A stretch of 64,000 bases of DNA from Escarpia spicata. Taxonomy: Eukaryota; Annelida; Polychaeta; Sabellida; Siboglinidae. The stretch spans positions 72,727,997-72,791,996 of the forward strand of contig OZ023206.1 in the NCBI GenBank assembly GCA_963995525.1, written 5' to 3'. The stretch's first letter is position 1. The number at the start of each line of letters is the position of its first letter. The notes below the pieces were generated by a model. The model saw nothing but the letters and a program-made list of their open reading frames with translations, did not search any database and was not told the DNA's origin. A program made the translations under genes and the position numbers. Positions 10,559-20,637 of the stretch are shown one piece after another.

Positions 10559-11456
10559 ACCTAGATTCTATCAGCCAGAAAACACGCATCTCATTAAAGC
10601 CACACAGCCATTCGAACGACTTAATGTGGACTTTAAAGGACCTCTGCCAAGTACTGACAAAAATCTATACTTTCTGACTGTTGTAGATGAGTACTCTAGG
10701 TTCCCTTTTGTGTTTCCGTGTACAGACATGACTACGCCTACTGTCATCAGCTGTCTGTGTCAATTGTTCGCACTATTTGGAACGCCCGCCTACATTCATT
10801 CTGATCGTGGGTCCTCTTTCATGAGCAGAGAGCTTCTTGAGTTCCTAATGAGTAAAGGCATCGCTAGCAGCAGAACTACAAGCTATAATCCTCAAGGAAA
10901 TGGTCAGACGGAGAGATACAATGGAATAGTCTGGAAGGCGATCACCATGGCACTGAAGTCGCGTAATTTGCCTCCCAAATGCTGGCAAATTGTACTGCCT
11001 GATGCGTTGCACTCTATTCGCTCGCTATTATCAACAGCAACCAACGTGACTCCTCATAAGAGGCTGTTAAATTTTGCTAGACGCTCTACAACCGGAGGGT
11101 CCGTACCGACTTGGCTATGTACGCCGGGACCCATCTTACTCAAAAGGCATGTACGTCACAGCAAAGTCGAACCACTCGTGGACCAAGTAGAACTTCTTCA
11201 AGCGAATCCTCAGTTCGCTCATGTCCGCTACCCCGATGGCCGGGAAACGACTGTGTCCGTCCGACATTTGGCCCCGACAGGCGAGTCTTCAGCAAATGAA
11301 CGGCTACATTAACCCGAAGGAGTTCCCGCTTCTGTCGACAGTCCACGACGACCCGTGTCCATTGAAATTCCTGTTGAACATCTTGAGGGAGAAGGCGACC
11401 ATCAGCTTCGACGCTCTGAACGTGTTCGTCGAACCCCTGTACGCCTGGACCTTTAA
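10559..11456 (+). pseudogene. Integrase core and C-terminus, with one internal stop
   Basis: Continuation of Pol after the break at 10556. The catalytic triad is visible: D in NVDFKGPLP (about 10627), D in HSDRGSSF (about 10803) and E in GQTERYNG (10911-10913). The C-terminal domain carries GPILLKRHVRHSK and VRYPDGRETTVSVRHLAP. An in-frame TAA at 11310-11312 follows ERLH, but the same frame stays open through RRSERVRRTPVRLDL to the TAA at 11454-11456, a more natural end about 27 bp before the polypurine tract. Integrase would insert cDNA into the genome; this copy is interrupted. Confidence 0.85.
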
Positions 11457-11482
11457 GTGGACTAATAATGAGTTTTTCTAGC

Positions 11483-11492
11483 AAGGGGAGAA
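11483..11492 (+). promoter_or_regulatory. Polypurine tract
   Basis: AAGGGGAGAA lies immediately before the 3' LTR, the usual position of the plus-strand primer for reverse transcription. Confidence 0.85.
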
Positions 11493-11692
11493 TGACATAG
11501 TAATGTTATTTAATTTGTTTATGCGTTTGGCAGTTCTGCAGATGTATTAGTGAATTTGACTGTTCTGCAGTTTAGCTGCTCTACCATGATATTATTGTAA
11601 CCGCTCAGTGCAGTTGCACTTTGAGAATGAGTTGACCTTTTATGTTGATTAAAGCCTACAACTAGGCCTAACGACTTTGTGTTATTACATCA
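11493..11692 (+). repeat. 3' LTR (200 bp)
   Basis: Near-identical to 7418-7617 (two differences in 200). It is followed by the TATAC duplication at 11693-11697 and then the resumed LINE endonuclease. Confidence 0.95.
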
Positions 11693-11697
11693 TATAC

Positions 11698-12100
11698 ACA
11701 AATACCTACCAGCTATGCCCTGCTAAGAAATGAACGACCTGGAAATAGAAGACTCAATGTGGGTGTCAGTTACGCTAAACGACAAAGACCAGCTGTTAGC
11801 AGGAATTGTGTACAGGACGCATAAGTCAACTGACGAGAACAACACCAGAATAATAGACGCAATAAAACATTTGCAAGAAATGCATGGATACTCACACGTA
11901 CTTTTGATGGGAGACTTCAATTTTCCAGAGATTAAATGGGAAGACCACATGATGAGTGGGAGTGAATACTCCACAGCAGCCAAGTTTTTTGATGCAACGC
12001 ATGACGCCTACCTGACTCAACACATTATCAAACCGACCAGACAGAGACCGGGCCAACAACATTCTACACTTGATCTGGTGTTTTCGAATGAACAATATAT
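11698..12100 (+). pseudogene. LINE endonuclease, C-terminal fragment
   Basis: Resumes the endonuclease interrupted by the LTR element. It reads open from 11730 with NDLEIEDSMWVSV, GIVYRTHKS, LLMGDFNFPEIKWE (the GDFN box) and STLDLVFSNEQYMI. At about 12100 it jumps directly into RT sequence (LEALVRES) without the expected linker, so about 0.9 kb is missing at this junction. The jump keeps the frame, which produces a fused open frame of 184 codons that is not a natural protein. Confidence 0.8.
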
Positions 12101-12830
12101 GATTCTGGAAGCACTGGTCAGAGAGAGCATGATCAAATTTCTCAATGAACACAGCATCATCAACGATAACCAGCATGGGTTTCTGGAAGGCAAGTCCTGT
12201 TTGACCAATTTACTAGAAACTGTTGAGGAATGGACACGAACACTGAATGAAGGATACGGTCTGGACGTCATATACGTGGACTAGAAGAAAGCGGTCAACA
12301 CAGTTCCTCACTGCAGACTGGAAAAGAAGCTAGAAGCTTACGGCATCCGAGGCAAAGTGGTTCGATGGCTGATAACTTTCCTGACTAATAGAACTCAGCA
12401 AGTGGTAATCAACGGATCTAAGTCAGAGTGGGCCCCCGTCATCAGTGGAGTTCCCCAGGGATCTGTCATAGGACCGCTTCTTTTTATCCTCTACGTGAAT
12501 GACATCCCAGACCTGGTCCACTGCAGCATTAAGATGTTTGCCGATGACACGAAGCTATACGCAACAATCCGTAACCAGAAAGACCAAGACCAACTGCAAA
12601 CTGACACTGACACCCTCAAAGATTGGAGTAAAGAATGGTTGCTACAATTCAACCCCGAGAAATGCAAGTTAATGAAAGTGGGGAAATCGCCACACAAAAC
12701 GTACACTATGACACACAAGACTGGAGCCACAGTGAACCTCGAGATAACAAACGAAGAAAAGGACGTTGGGGTGTGGGTGACAACCAACCCAAAACCGACT
12801 GTGCAATGCCAGAAAGTAGCAAAGAAAGCC
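12101..12830 (+). pseudogene. CR1-like RT, first copy
   Basis: RT palm and thumb: LEALVRES, QHGFLEGKSCLTN, then motif A as DVIYVD followed at once by a TAG stop (12282-12284). Motif B is [18 protein letters not shown] (about 12450-12500) and motif C is KMFADDTKLY (about 12530-12560); the thumb is EWLLQFNPEKCK. Near 12830 the text switches abruptly and in another frame to the linker that should precede RT. Segments of it recur at 13376-13706 with about 95% identity. Confidence 0.8.
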
Positions 12831-13712
12831 ATGCAAACGCCAAAATTAGACAGGCACAGAAAGACTACGAGGAGAAATTAATCAACACTTTCAAGAAGGA
12901 ACCAAAGAAATTCTACGGTTACCTGAGATCAAAATAGAAGGTAAAGGTAACAGTAAGCCAGCTGGAGAAAGAAGACGGCAGAATAACAGAAAATGACCAA
13001 GAAAAAGCAAATGTACTGGGTGACTTTTTCAAGTCAGTGTTTGTAAATGAGGATAAGTCTGCCATCCCAGAATTTCATCAAAGAACAAACGAGTGTGTAG
13101 CCGACATCATATTTACAGAAGAGACTGTACGACAGAAACTACAAAGTATCCATCCCAACAAGGCGCCAGGTCCAGACGGGTTGCACCCGTGGGTACTGAA
13201 AGAGTGCAGCAAAACCCTTGCTAAGCCGATGTACTGGATATTTCGCCAATCATTAGACACTGGTCTAATCCATACAGACTGGAAACAAGCCCTAGTCACA
13301 CAAATTTTCAAGAAGGGGTCTAAAGAGAAGGCAGGAAACTACCGTCCAATCAGCCTAACATCCATACCCTGCAAGATTCTGGAAGCACTGGTCAGAGAGA
13401 GCATGAACAAATTTCCCAATGAACACAGCATCATCAACGATAACCAGCATGGGTTTCTGGAAAGGAAGTCCTGTTTGACCAACTTACTAGAAACTTTTGA
13501 GGAATGGACACGAACACTGGACGAAGGATACGGTCTGGACGTCATAAAGAAGCTAGAAGGTTACGGCATCCGAGGCAAAGTGGTTCGATGGCTGATAATT
13601 TTCCTGACTAAGAATTCAGCAAGGGGTAATCAACGGATCTAAGTCAGAGTGGGCCCCCGTCATCAGTGGAGTTCCCCAGGGATCTGTCATAGGACCGCTT
13701 CTGTTTATCGTG
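12831..13712 (+). pseudogene. LINE linker plus second, catalytically truncated RT copy
   Basis: Begins with the endonuclease-RT linker (IRQAQKDYEEKL, KKFYGYLRSK), then ETVRQKLQSIHPNKAPGPDG, IFKKGSKEKAGNYRPISL and the duplicated RT start (QHGFLERKSCLTN). About 50 bp spanning motif A is missing at 13546, and the copy stops just after motif B (IGPLLFI) at about 13712, so motifs A and C are absent. It cannot have been active. The junctions indicate recombination or template switching between LINE copies. Confidence 0.8.
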
Positions 13713-14195
13713 GCATGGTAAAGAGAAGTGTTAAGCACATGACCAAGAAATCATTTGTGACACTGTACCGGGCATATGTCCGTCCACACCTCGAATTTTG
13801 TGTACAAGCATGGTGCCCATATCTGGCAAAGGACATTGACATCCTCGAAAAGGTACAGCGAAGAGCAACCAAGCTGGTTACCAGCATAGCAAAGCTCACA
13901 TACGAACAACGATTACAACAACTGAAACTATACTCGTTGTATTACCGACGTCAGAGAGGCGACCTTATTGAAACGTACAAAATACTTAATGGAATCGACA
14001 TCGAGGGACAGTACAGCAACACGAGGACACACGAGAAAGCTCTTCACGCAAAGAACAAGACTGCTGGTCAGACAGAATTACTTCTCAGTTAGAGCCGTGG
14101 ATCAGTGGATGCCAAGACCGTCACACAGTTTAAGGCCAGACTCGACAAGCACTGGAATAGCCTAGGATATGGGCACCAACAAAGGCCAATGGCTT
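13713..14195 (+). pseudogene. CR1-like ORF2 C-terminus
   Basis: C-terminal region: KRSVKHMTKKSF, YVRPHLEFCVQAWCPYL, LEKVQRRATKL and YSLYYRRQRGDLIETYKIL, open to a TAG at 14090-14092, then continuing in another frame as VTQFKARLDKHW and GYGHQQRPMA to about 14195. The 3' UTR after it has a short GGCATGCCATAGGC-type repeat (about 14243-14280). Confidence 0.8.
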
Positions 14196-14210
14196 AAATC
14201 AGCCCATTAA

Positions 14211-14918
14211 CCTGTAAGTGTATGTCTAAGTCTGTCTGACTATGGCATGCCATAGGCTCATGCCATGGCATAGGCATATCATGTGGTTGGATATTTTTTA
14301 TTGTCAAAATCGCACATTTCTTTATTTTCAAAGCAGTATATCTTAATTTGTGTTAAACCTAACCCAATGATATTTCGCACACGTATTACCAACAGTTGTT
14401 CACTGCAAAATATGCGTTAACAATGTTAGCGATTAAACGTTTGCTAAAGCAAATCTTGTTTACGCGACATTAGCGTCGTGACCGTTGACGTGTGTGTAGC
14501 GGTTTACGGCTTCGCGAAGGTCACGATTGTTGTGACATTTACTCATCAATTTTGAGCAATATTAAGCTGTATCTAATTTAAAATGCGCACTGCTGCCCTT
14601 CATATTACTATGCTCGACGACACAATTCTCGTTTAAGCTGTTGTCGCTCTCTACGCTCTAGTAAACTGAAAATTATCAATAACAACAATCCCGTCAAAAC
14701 ATTGCACCGTGTGTGACACGGAAATATTGTCCTCTATAATATGGCGGTGGCTTCTGTAAGATTTCGTTTTAGTTCTTCGTACAATTAAAAACAAGTCATA
14801 TGCAGTTGAAAAGTGGTCGATGCGCTATATTTTCAAACACCTTTTGACAACTACTCAATCTGTTTTGGGAAATGGTAGAAAGTGTGTAGATTATCGATTA
14901 CCATGATTGAAGACTTTG
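14211..14918. other. No gene seen
   Basis: About 700 bp between the CR1-like LINE and the next LTR element. It is AT-rich; no ORF, RNA gene or clear repeat was recognised. Confidence 0.4.
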
Positions 14919-15057
14919 CGCCATATTGGATAAGTATCACATTTCCGCTTCCTGTATGATTGCGTCTGTACGTCCTCTTGCCTCGACTTCCGCTTTGAGA
15001 TAAGTCTGTTCAATAAATGTTCTCGTCGTTATCGAGTCTTTCCCTTCTATATTGGCG
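14919..15057 (+). repeat. 5' LTR-like repeat (139 bp)
   Basis: Starts CGCCATATTGG and ends TATATTGGCG, giving short inverted termini. It contains an AATAAA signal (about 15011-15016). It recurs at 23817-23955 with one A/G difference. Confidence 0.85.
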
Positions 15058-15075
15058 TGGTGGCAGCATTTTCAC
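15058..15075 (+). promoter_or_regulatory. Putative tRNA primer-binding site
   Basis: TGGTGGCAGCATTTTC directly follows the 5' LTR. A TGG start is what a tRNA CCA 3' end would pair with; the tRNA was not identified. This contrasts with the self-complementary site of the other LTR element. Confidence 0.5.
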
Positions 15076-15204
15076 TACTGAAGTGGATAGATACTCGTAT
15101 AGCCAAACAAACGGCACGACGAATGCGTACTTTCCGTACGCAGTAATTAACATTGAACATTGCCGGCATTTGCATAGACGATTGAGCTACACGTCAACGC
15201 GACA

Positions 15205-18200
15205 ATGGCTCAGTCACAGAGAGCTCCAAAACAGTGGTCTCTTTCAAAACACGAAACACTGACGTCATATGAGAGCTGGCGCCAAAACCTCCAATATACT
15301 CTATCATTGGACGCGAATTTCGCACCATTCTTACTCGACCAGGCAACATGGGGAAAGAAAACTAACACTTCTCCACTCAGAGGCTTACTTGACGATACCG
15401 AAGACACACCAGGCTTGGTTAGGCGAACGGCACAACAAAAAGTCGCGCACTTAGAATTAATGCTTGGGCAGATTGCCAACTTCTGCCCGATCATATCGCG
15501 AAATACCATCGTCAAAAACTCGACATCCGTCAACTCCATATGGCAGGCAATCAGACTTCACTTCGGGTTTCAGACAAGCGGCGCTCACTTCATAGATTTC
15601 GCCGACATAAAACTTGAGTCAGACGAAAACCACGAGGACCTATTCCAACGCCTCGTGGCGTTCGTTGATGATAGTCTGCTGACAGTGGGTGGCGGTATAT
15701 CACACCACGACGAGTTCCCGACCGTAGATGAGGACTTATCACCGTCGCTAGAGAATATGGTTGTATTGAGCTGGCTTAGACTTATCCATCAGGAGCTACC
15801 TAGACTCGTAAAACAGCGCTACGGAACCGAACTGCGGAGCCGCACACTCGCCAGTCTTAAACCAGAGATCTCTCAGGCCCTGGGGTCCCTACTGGACGAG
15901 ATCCATTCTATGTCAGAGACAAAAATCCTGAGACAGTCAACCTACTACCAACCACGCACACGCTCTGGGCCCGCTCGCCCACAAAGCTACCAACGAACCC
16001 AACGAGCAAAACAATGCCCACTCTGTAAGCAGGCTGGTAGACCGATAGTAGACCACTATCTAAGCGCTTGCAAGTACTTGCCCGAGCAAGACAGACTGTT
16101 CATGACTAAGGCACGCAACGTGACAGGACTAAACTGCGAAGATAGCGGAGACGATGAACCACCAGTGAATGACGACTACGTCAATGACGTACAAAACGTG
16201 TCGGCGACTTGTCGCGTAAATACGAAACAGTCGCCATTCTTCAAGGCGTTCCATCGTCATCACCCAATACGTCTTACCCTCGACACTGGTGCCGAAACCA
16301 ACATTATTAGAGAGACGGTGGCCAGGTCAATTGGTGCAAAAATCACCAAAAGCTCCCAGCTCGCAAGACAAGCTGATGGTGTAACCTCACTCAATGTAGT
16401 CGGAGAAACAAGGCTCGTGTTATCGCGGGATAATTTTGACCTACACCTCGATGCCCTTGTCGTTAAAGACTTGGATGTCGATGTACTTGCGGGAACACCA
16501 TTCATGACAACCAATGACATATCCGTTCGTCCCGCAAAAAATCAGATCAGCATTGACGAAACTGTAATACACTACGGGATGGAGAACGTCAACCGTTCCC
16601 AATATCACACGATTCGCAGAGCGCAGGCCTACGTGTTGCGTGCGCCACCCGCGTCCACTACTGTTTGGCCAGGCGACTACATAGAACTGTCTATTCCATC
16701 AGCACTCGACGATCTTGTAGTGGCGATCGAACCTCGTAACGATCATAAGTCAACATTGCACTACCAAGATTGGCCCCAACCTACCATTGTCGAGGCAGTC
16801 GGGGACAAAATCCGTTTACTAAACACGTGTACACATCCCTTGAAAATAGGACGCAACGAGCACTTTTGCCAAGTGCGTGGTACCACAGCATGTGACACCA
16901 ACTACGTGGAAGACATCGTAGTCAAAAACACAAGCACACACGCAGCAGACGGGCAATTTTCAGACACTGTCGAACTAGACAGTGGCAACCTCTTGTCTGA
17001 CGACTTGCGCAACCGGTTCCGCAATCTGCATCAACAATTTGACACCGTGTTCAACTTGAAAATCGTAGGATACAACGGGCATGCGGGCCCATTCACAGCA
17101 GCTGTAAACATGGGACCAGTCCAACCCCCGCAGCGAAAGGGGAGGTGTCCGCAATACGCTCGCGACAAACTCGTCGAACTTCAGGAAAAGTTTGATGATT
17201 TGGAGGCGGCCGGTGTATTCCGTCGTCCAGAAGATATCGGGGTGGTGGTCGAATACCTTAACCCGTCATTTCTCGTACGCAAAGCTAATGGAGGATCACG
17301 ACTCGTCACTGCCTTCAGGGAAGTAGGACGTTACAGCAAGCCGCAGCCTTCTCTCATGCCAGACGTGGATTCGACACTAAGATCCATAGCTTGCTGGAAG
17401 TACATCGTTGTGTCAGACTTGACGAATGCATTCTATCAGATCCCTCTATCGAAGGACTCAATCAAATACTGCGGAGTTGCGACACCCTTTCGTGGAGTTC
17501 TCGTGTACACACGATGTGCCGTGGGCATGCCCGGCTCGGAGACGGCATTGGAAGAACTCATGTGCCGAGTCTTTGGTGATCTGTTACAAGAGGGCGTCGT
17601 CGCCAAGTTGGCTGACGATTTGTACTGCGGGGGCAACTCGCCACAAGAGCTACTAGACAACTGGAGTCGTGTCCTTGATGCCCTTGCTCGATGCGACTTA
17701 CGACTTTCAGCAAAGAAGACCAGGGTTTGCCCCAAATCAACGACCATCCTAGGCTGGGTGTGGTCAGAAGGTACAATACATGCCAGTCCTCACCGCATCG
17801 CTACTCTGGCATCGTTCACACCGCCACAAACCGTTCTGGGACTTCGTTCCTTCGTTGGAGCATATAAAGTGTTGGGACGCGTCATCTCTCAGTGTTCCAA
17901 AGTACTTGCACCCCTCGAGTCGTACATTGCGGGCATGAAATCACAGGAGACATTGACATGGACTGATGACATCCGCGAGGCGTTCCGTGTCGCCCAAAAC
18001 ACACTCTCCACCAACAGATCGATCACATTACCGCGGCCCAGTGATCAACTATGGACATCAAACATACCATCCGACTTCGCAAGCAGAAACGCACCGGAAT
18101 GCCATGAACCACATTGCCAGATATGCTCTTTCATATCGCAAATCGAACAATCTGTTGTTATGAGTGTTGCTGTGGAAGTTATCATATCCGGCTCCACTCG

Positions 18201-18435
18201 CCTTCCGTTCACGAGCAGGTCCGCATGGCTCTCTACACAATCAGAGTGCCCTGACCTACGGTGCGTCAGAGCTCACCTAAAACAAGGCACACGTCCATCC
18301 AAAAAAGTAACCAATGCCAAGGACGTAAAACGTTACTTATCTACTACAACGTTGGCTCGCGACGGCGTCATCGTTGTCAAGTGCGACATACCATTCGCGC
18401 CAACCAAAGAACTTAGTTTTCCAACGCGCAGTTAG
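15205..18435 (+). CDS. Gag-protease-RT polyprotein lacking RNase H core and integrase
   Basis: Open frame of 1,076 codons from ATG 15205, 147 bp after the LTR. Order: a Gag-like region (SYESWRQNLQYTLSLD, LMLGQIANFCPIISRNTIV); a Cys-His cluster CPLCKQAGRPIVDHYLSAC (CX2CX9HX4C, not a standard knuckle); an aspartic protease with LDTGAETNII near 16280; RT with motif A VVSDLTNAFYQIPL (about 17407), motif B CAVGMPGSET and motif C KLADDLYCGG (about 17610), i.e. LADD in place of YxDD. After PSDQLW (about 18054) the text jumps to SNIPSDFASRNAPEC, so most of RNase H is lost in frame. After FAPTKEL (about 18415) it jumps out of frame into the Pol C-terminus: integrase is missing. It could make cDNA precursors at most and would need another element's integrase. 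Confidence 0.85.
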   Translation: MAQSQRAPKQWSLSKHETLTSYESWRQNLQYTLSLDANFAPFLLDQATWGKKTNTSPLRGLLDDTEDTPGLVRRTAQQKVAHLELMLGQIANFCPIISRNTIVKNSTSVNSIWQAIRLHFGFQTSGAHFIDFADIKLESDENHEDLFQRLVAFVDDSLLTVGGGISHHDEFPTVDEDLSPSLENMVVLSWLRLIHQELPRLVKQRYGTELRSRTLASLKPEISQALGSLLDEIHSMSETKILRQSTYYQPRTRSGPARPQSYQRTQRAKQCPLCKQAGRPIVDHYLSACKYLPEQDRLFMTKARNVTGLNCEDSGDDEPPVNDDYVNDVQNVSATCRVNTKQSPFFKAFHRHHPIRLTLDTGAETNIIRETVARSIGAKITKSSQLARQADGVTSLNVVGETRLVLSRDNFDLHLDALVVKDLDVDVLAGTPFMTTNDISVRPAKNQISIDETVIHYGMENVNRSQYHTIRRAQAYVLRAPPASTTVWPGDYIELSIPSALDDLVVAIEPRNDHKSTLHYQDWPQPTIVEAVGDKIRLLNTCTHPLKIGRNEHFCQVRGTTACDTNYVEDIVVKNTSTHAADGQFSDTVELDSGNLLSDDLRNRFRNLHQQFDTVFNLKIVGYNGHAGPFTAAVNMGPVQPPQRKGRCPQYARDKLVELQEKFDDLEAAGVFRRPEDIGVVVEYLNPSFLVRKANGGSRLVTAFREVGRYSKPQPSLMPDVDSTLRSIACWKYIVVSDLTNAFYQIPLSKDSIKYCGVATPFRGVLVYTRCAVGMPGSETALEELMCRVFGDLLQEGVVAKLADDLYCGGNSPQELLDNWSRVLDALARCDLRLSAKKTRVCPKSTTILGWVWSEGTIHASPHRIATLASFTPPQTVLGLRSFVGAYKVLGRVISQCSKVLAPLESYIAGMKSQETLTWTDDIREAFRVAQNTLSTNRSITLPRPSDQLWTSNIPSDFASRNAPECHEPHCQICSFISQIEQSVVMSVAVEVIISGSTRLPFTSRSAWLSTQSECPDLRCVRAHLKQGTRPSKKVTNAKDVKRYLSTTTLARDGVIVVKCDIPFAPTKELSFPTRS

Positions 18436-18827
18436 ACCGCAATAAGTCGCAAGCTCGAGACCGCTATCTAGTCACCTCTATCGAAGATAGCTGGTGCTAC
18501 ATTCGCAAATTTAGCGGATCTCAACTACGCACTTCATCATACAAAGTGCGACTATCCGAGTGCTATTTAGTACCCGGTCATGTATCGACCACAATACCCA
18601 CGCGCCATCGTGAGGATGGAGATGACGCGGAAGACATCCCGCCATACGAAGATGACACCCCGCCTGATGTCCAAGCGAATGCAACTCCACCCGAAATCCC
18701 ATTAATGATCGCAGCACCGCGCGAGGCTCCACTGACGATCACAGCGCCACCTGAGGCCCCTACAACCGCGCTACCGAAGCCGCCAACCACACCCATCAGT
18801 ATTCGAGGCTATATTTGGCGGAGATAG
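18420..18827 (+). pseudogene. Pol C-terminal remnant after integrase deletion
   Basis: In a different frame from the preceding ORF, 18420-18827 reads QLDRNKSQARDRYLV, DSWCYIRKFSGSQ and VRLSECYLVP, followed by a Pro/Ala-rich tail ending GYIWRR. This is the region that follows integrase in this element type. The boundary with the preceding ORF (about 18411-18425) is the deletion junction. Confidence 0.7.
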
Positions 18828-18840
18828 ATCGTAGAAATTG

Positions 18841-19413
18841 GTGGTGTAAAAAAGTGGATAAACAAGTGGAATTACTGATTGATAAGTATTATTTTTGCCT
18901 TAATATCATTCATAAAGTTGCAATAAACATATATTGAGTAGCAGTTGTGCTTAAAGTTAGTTAGTTAAAGTATTTTAGAACACCTTAGTATAGTGAGTGA
19001 TAATAGGGTAACTCACTTAGGCGGCTTAGCCTTCGATAAGTTGTAAACAAGATTTAACAAACCTGATTATGTGGTAGAATATATAGGAGATAAAGTAACA
19101 ACCATCAAACTACTTACATAAGATAATATCTGTGTAAGCCAGTACTTGCTATATAATTTGGTTAGGTAGCATTGTTGTTAAAATTAAGCAAGGGCGATAG
19201 TCGGGCGGCGTAACCTAAATAAATAAAGCAGCCTAACATAACGTAATTGATTGTATTTAAATTAGGTCACTACCGGTGATGTTAGCGTTCGTGTTAGGAT
19301 AAATAGTCGGCTGTATAATTGAAATTTGTAACCTAAAGTGTGCTGTAGTACACAGGAAACAGTCTTTATAAAGACTAAGTTAGTTAAGTTATTAAATAAA
19401 TTCTGATCGGGAT
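18841..19413 (+). other. Presumed CR1 5' UTR
   Basis: AT-rich, no ORF, with repeated GTTAGTTA-like words. It lies between the Pol tail of the host LTR element and ORF1; the insertion point could not be fixed because no TSD was found. Confidence 0.45.
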
Positions 19414-20637
19414 ATGGCGCCTTGCAAGCGGCAAGTCAAGGCAAAGCGACACTTGGTGTGCGATCACTGCCACAGCTTGGTAGATTTTGCATTGTCCGGG
19501 TGTGGAAAGTCATGGGCAGAAACCATGGAGGACGGATTCACCTTTCAGTGCATTGGATGCTGGAAGGTGGAGTGTTTGCAGAAGGAGATAGTTAGGTTGA
19601 CAAATATTGTGAAGGGAATGGAGATGGGAATTAGCAAGGAGGCAGGTCGAATGGAGAGAGACGACAGGGAGAGAGGTGAGGATACTGCAAGACTGAAGGA
19701 GAATAGCAGTGGCAAGAAAACTGAGGAAAGGAGTTTGAGAGGAGAGAAGGTGATTGGAGGGGAAGAAATTGGAAAATCGACAACAGAAAACGTGACAAGC
19801 GTGAAGGTGACAAGGAAGAAAGTGACTGTAGAGAAGGAGGGAGGGAAGATGGAATGGGAGAGGAGAGAGGAAAATTAGACGGGACGAAAGAAGAAGGGAC
19901 GAAAGGAAGTGAGAGGAAAAATGATAGAAGAGAAGTCGATAAAAGGGACGCTGACAGGAGGAAAGATGACAAGAGAAAAAGCGACAGGAAAGAATGGATC
20001 GGAAGAGAATGTGACAGGAGAGAAGACGGCAGGGGGGAAAGACAACAACCAGACAGATGCAAACCGAAGAAGGAGCTATTCTAAGGCAGTGATTGAGGGG
20101 GCAATGAGGAAAGAGAGGGTGTTTATGGGTGACTCCATTATGAGAAAGACGGACAAGACACTGAGCGAGGGGAAGGACATCGTTGTTTGTTTACCGGGGG
20201 CTAGGATTGAACATGTAACTGACAGGGTAGAGAAGGTATTGGGACATGGCAAGGGGGGGTTCTATACTGGTACATGTAGGAACAAATAATGCAGACAGGG
20301 AGGGAATAACTGCGATAGTACAGAAGTATAGACAGTTAGTGAGGAAGCTAAAGAAGACGAGAGTCGAACAGGTTATTTTGTCAGGAATTTTGCCAGTAAT
20401 GGGAGGAAGGGGGGCAACGTATAGAAACTGCAAGAGGATGGCGATCAATGCACTAGCTGAGCAGATGTGTGAAGAAGAGGGGGTGGGATTCACAGATTTA
20501 TGGGGATACTTTGTTGGGAGGGAAGATATGTACATGAGAGATGGCCTCCTTTATTAGTGGAAAGAGGGCAGCAGTTTTCTCAGAGAATCTGCTGCAATCT
20601 GTTGACAGTGGGACAGGTTGCATCTATTTAAACTAGA
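19414..20637 (+). pseudogene. CR1 ORF1: PHD-like zinc finger plus SGNH esterase
   Basis: Starts ATG 19414. The N-terminus has a Cys/His cluster (VCDHCH, SGCGKSW, FQCIGCW) resembling a PHD finger, then a long Lys/Glu-rich charged linker. An in-frame TAG at 19876-19878 interrupts it, but the same frame continues to about 20265, where it shifts at a run of seven Gs. The rest is an SGNH/GDSL-type esterase: FMGDSIM (Ser block), VHVGTNNAD and, at the end, DGLL where DGLH would carry the catalytic His; a further frameshift near 20545 leads to AAVFSENLL and the end at about 20637. PHD and esterase domains in CR1 ORF1 are established knowledge; their role in retrotransposition is not settled. Confidence 0.75.

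Larger units (their letters stand above)
7418..11692 (+). mobile_element. Complete Ty3/gypsy LTR retrotransposon, TSD TATAC
   Basis: A 4,275-bp element bounded by two 200-bp LTRs that start TG and end CA and differ at only two positions (99%). It is flanked by the 5-bp duplication TATAC at 7413-7417 and 11693-11697. Inside are a putative self-complementary primer-binding site, a gag-pol frame in the order zinc knuckles, protease, RT, RNase H, integrase, and a polypurine tract at 11483-11492. That order places it in Ty3/gypsy. The coding frame has two frameshifts and one internal stop, so it looks young but inactivated. Confidence 0.95.
6469..14210 (+). mobile_element. CR1-like LINE, split by an LTR element and internally scrambled
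   Basis: A plus-strand LINE with ORF1 (6469-7140), the start of an endonuclease (about 7225-7417), the rest of the endonuclease (11698-12100), two partial RT copies and a C-terminal end (to about 14195). A complete Ty3/gypsy element (7418-11692) sits inside the endonuclease; removing it and one copy of its TATAC duplication rejoins the reading. The 3' half carries a partial duplication. The element is dead. CR1-group assignment follows from RT motifs ([18 protein letters not shown]) and the C-terminal block VRPHLEFCVQAW. Confidence 0.8.

Noticed and set aside
11221..11481. 86-codon frame at the end of the gypsy element as an extra gene
   Set aside because: The other frame through the same DNA reads the natural Pol end (RRSERVRRTPVRLDL).
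19631..20062. 143-codon Ser/Leu-rich minus-strand frame
   Set aside because: Complement of the Lys/Glu-rich linker in CR1 ORF1.
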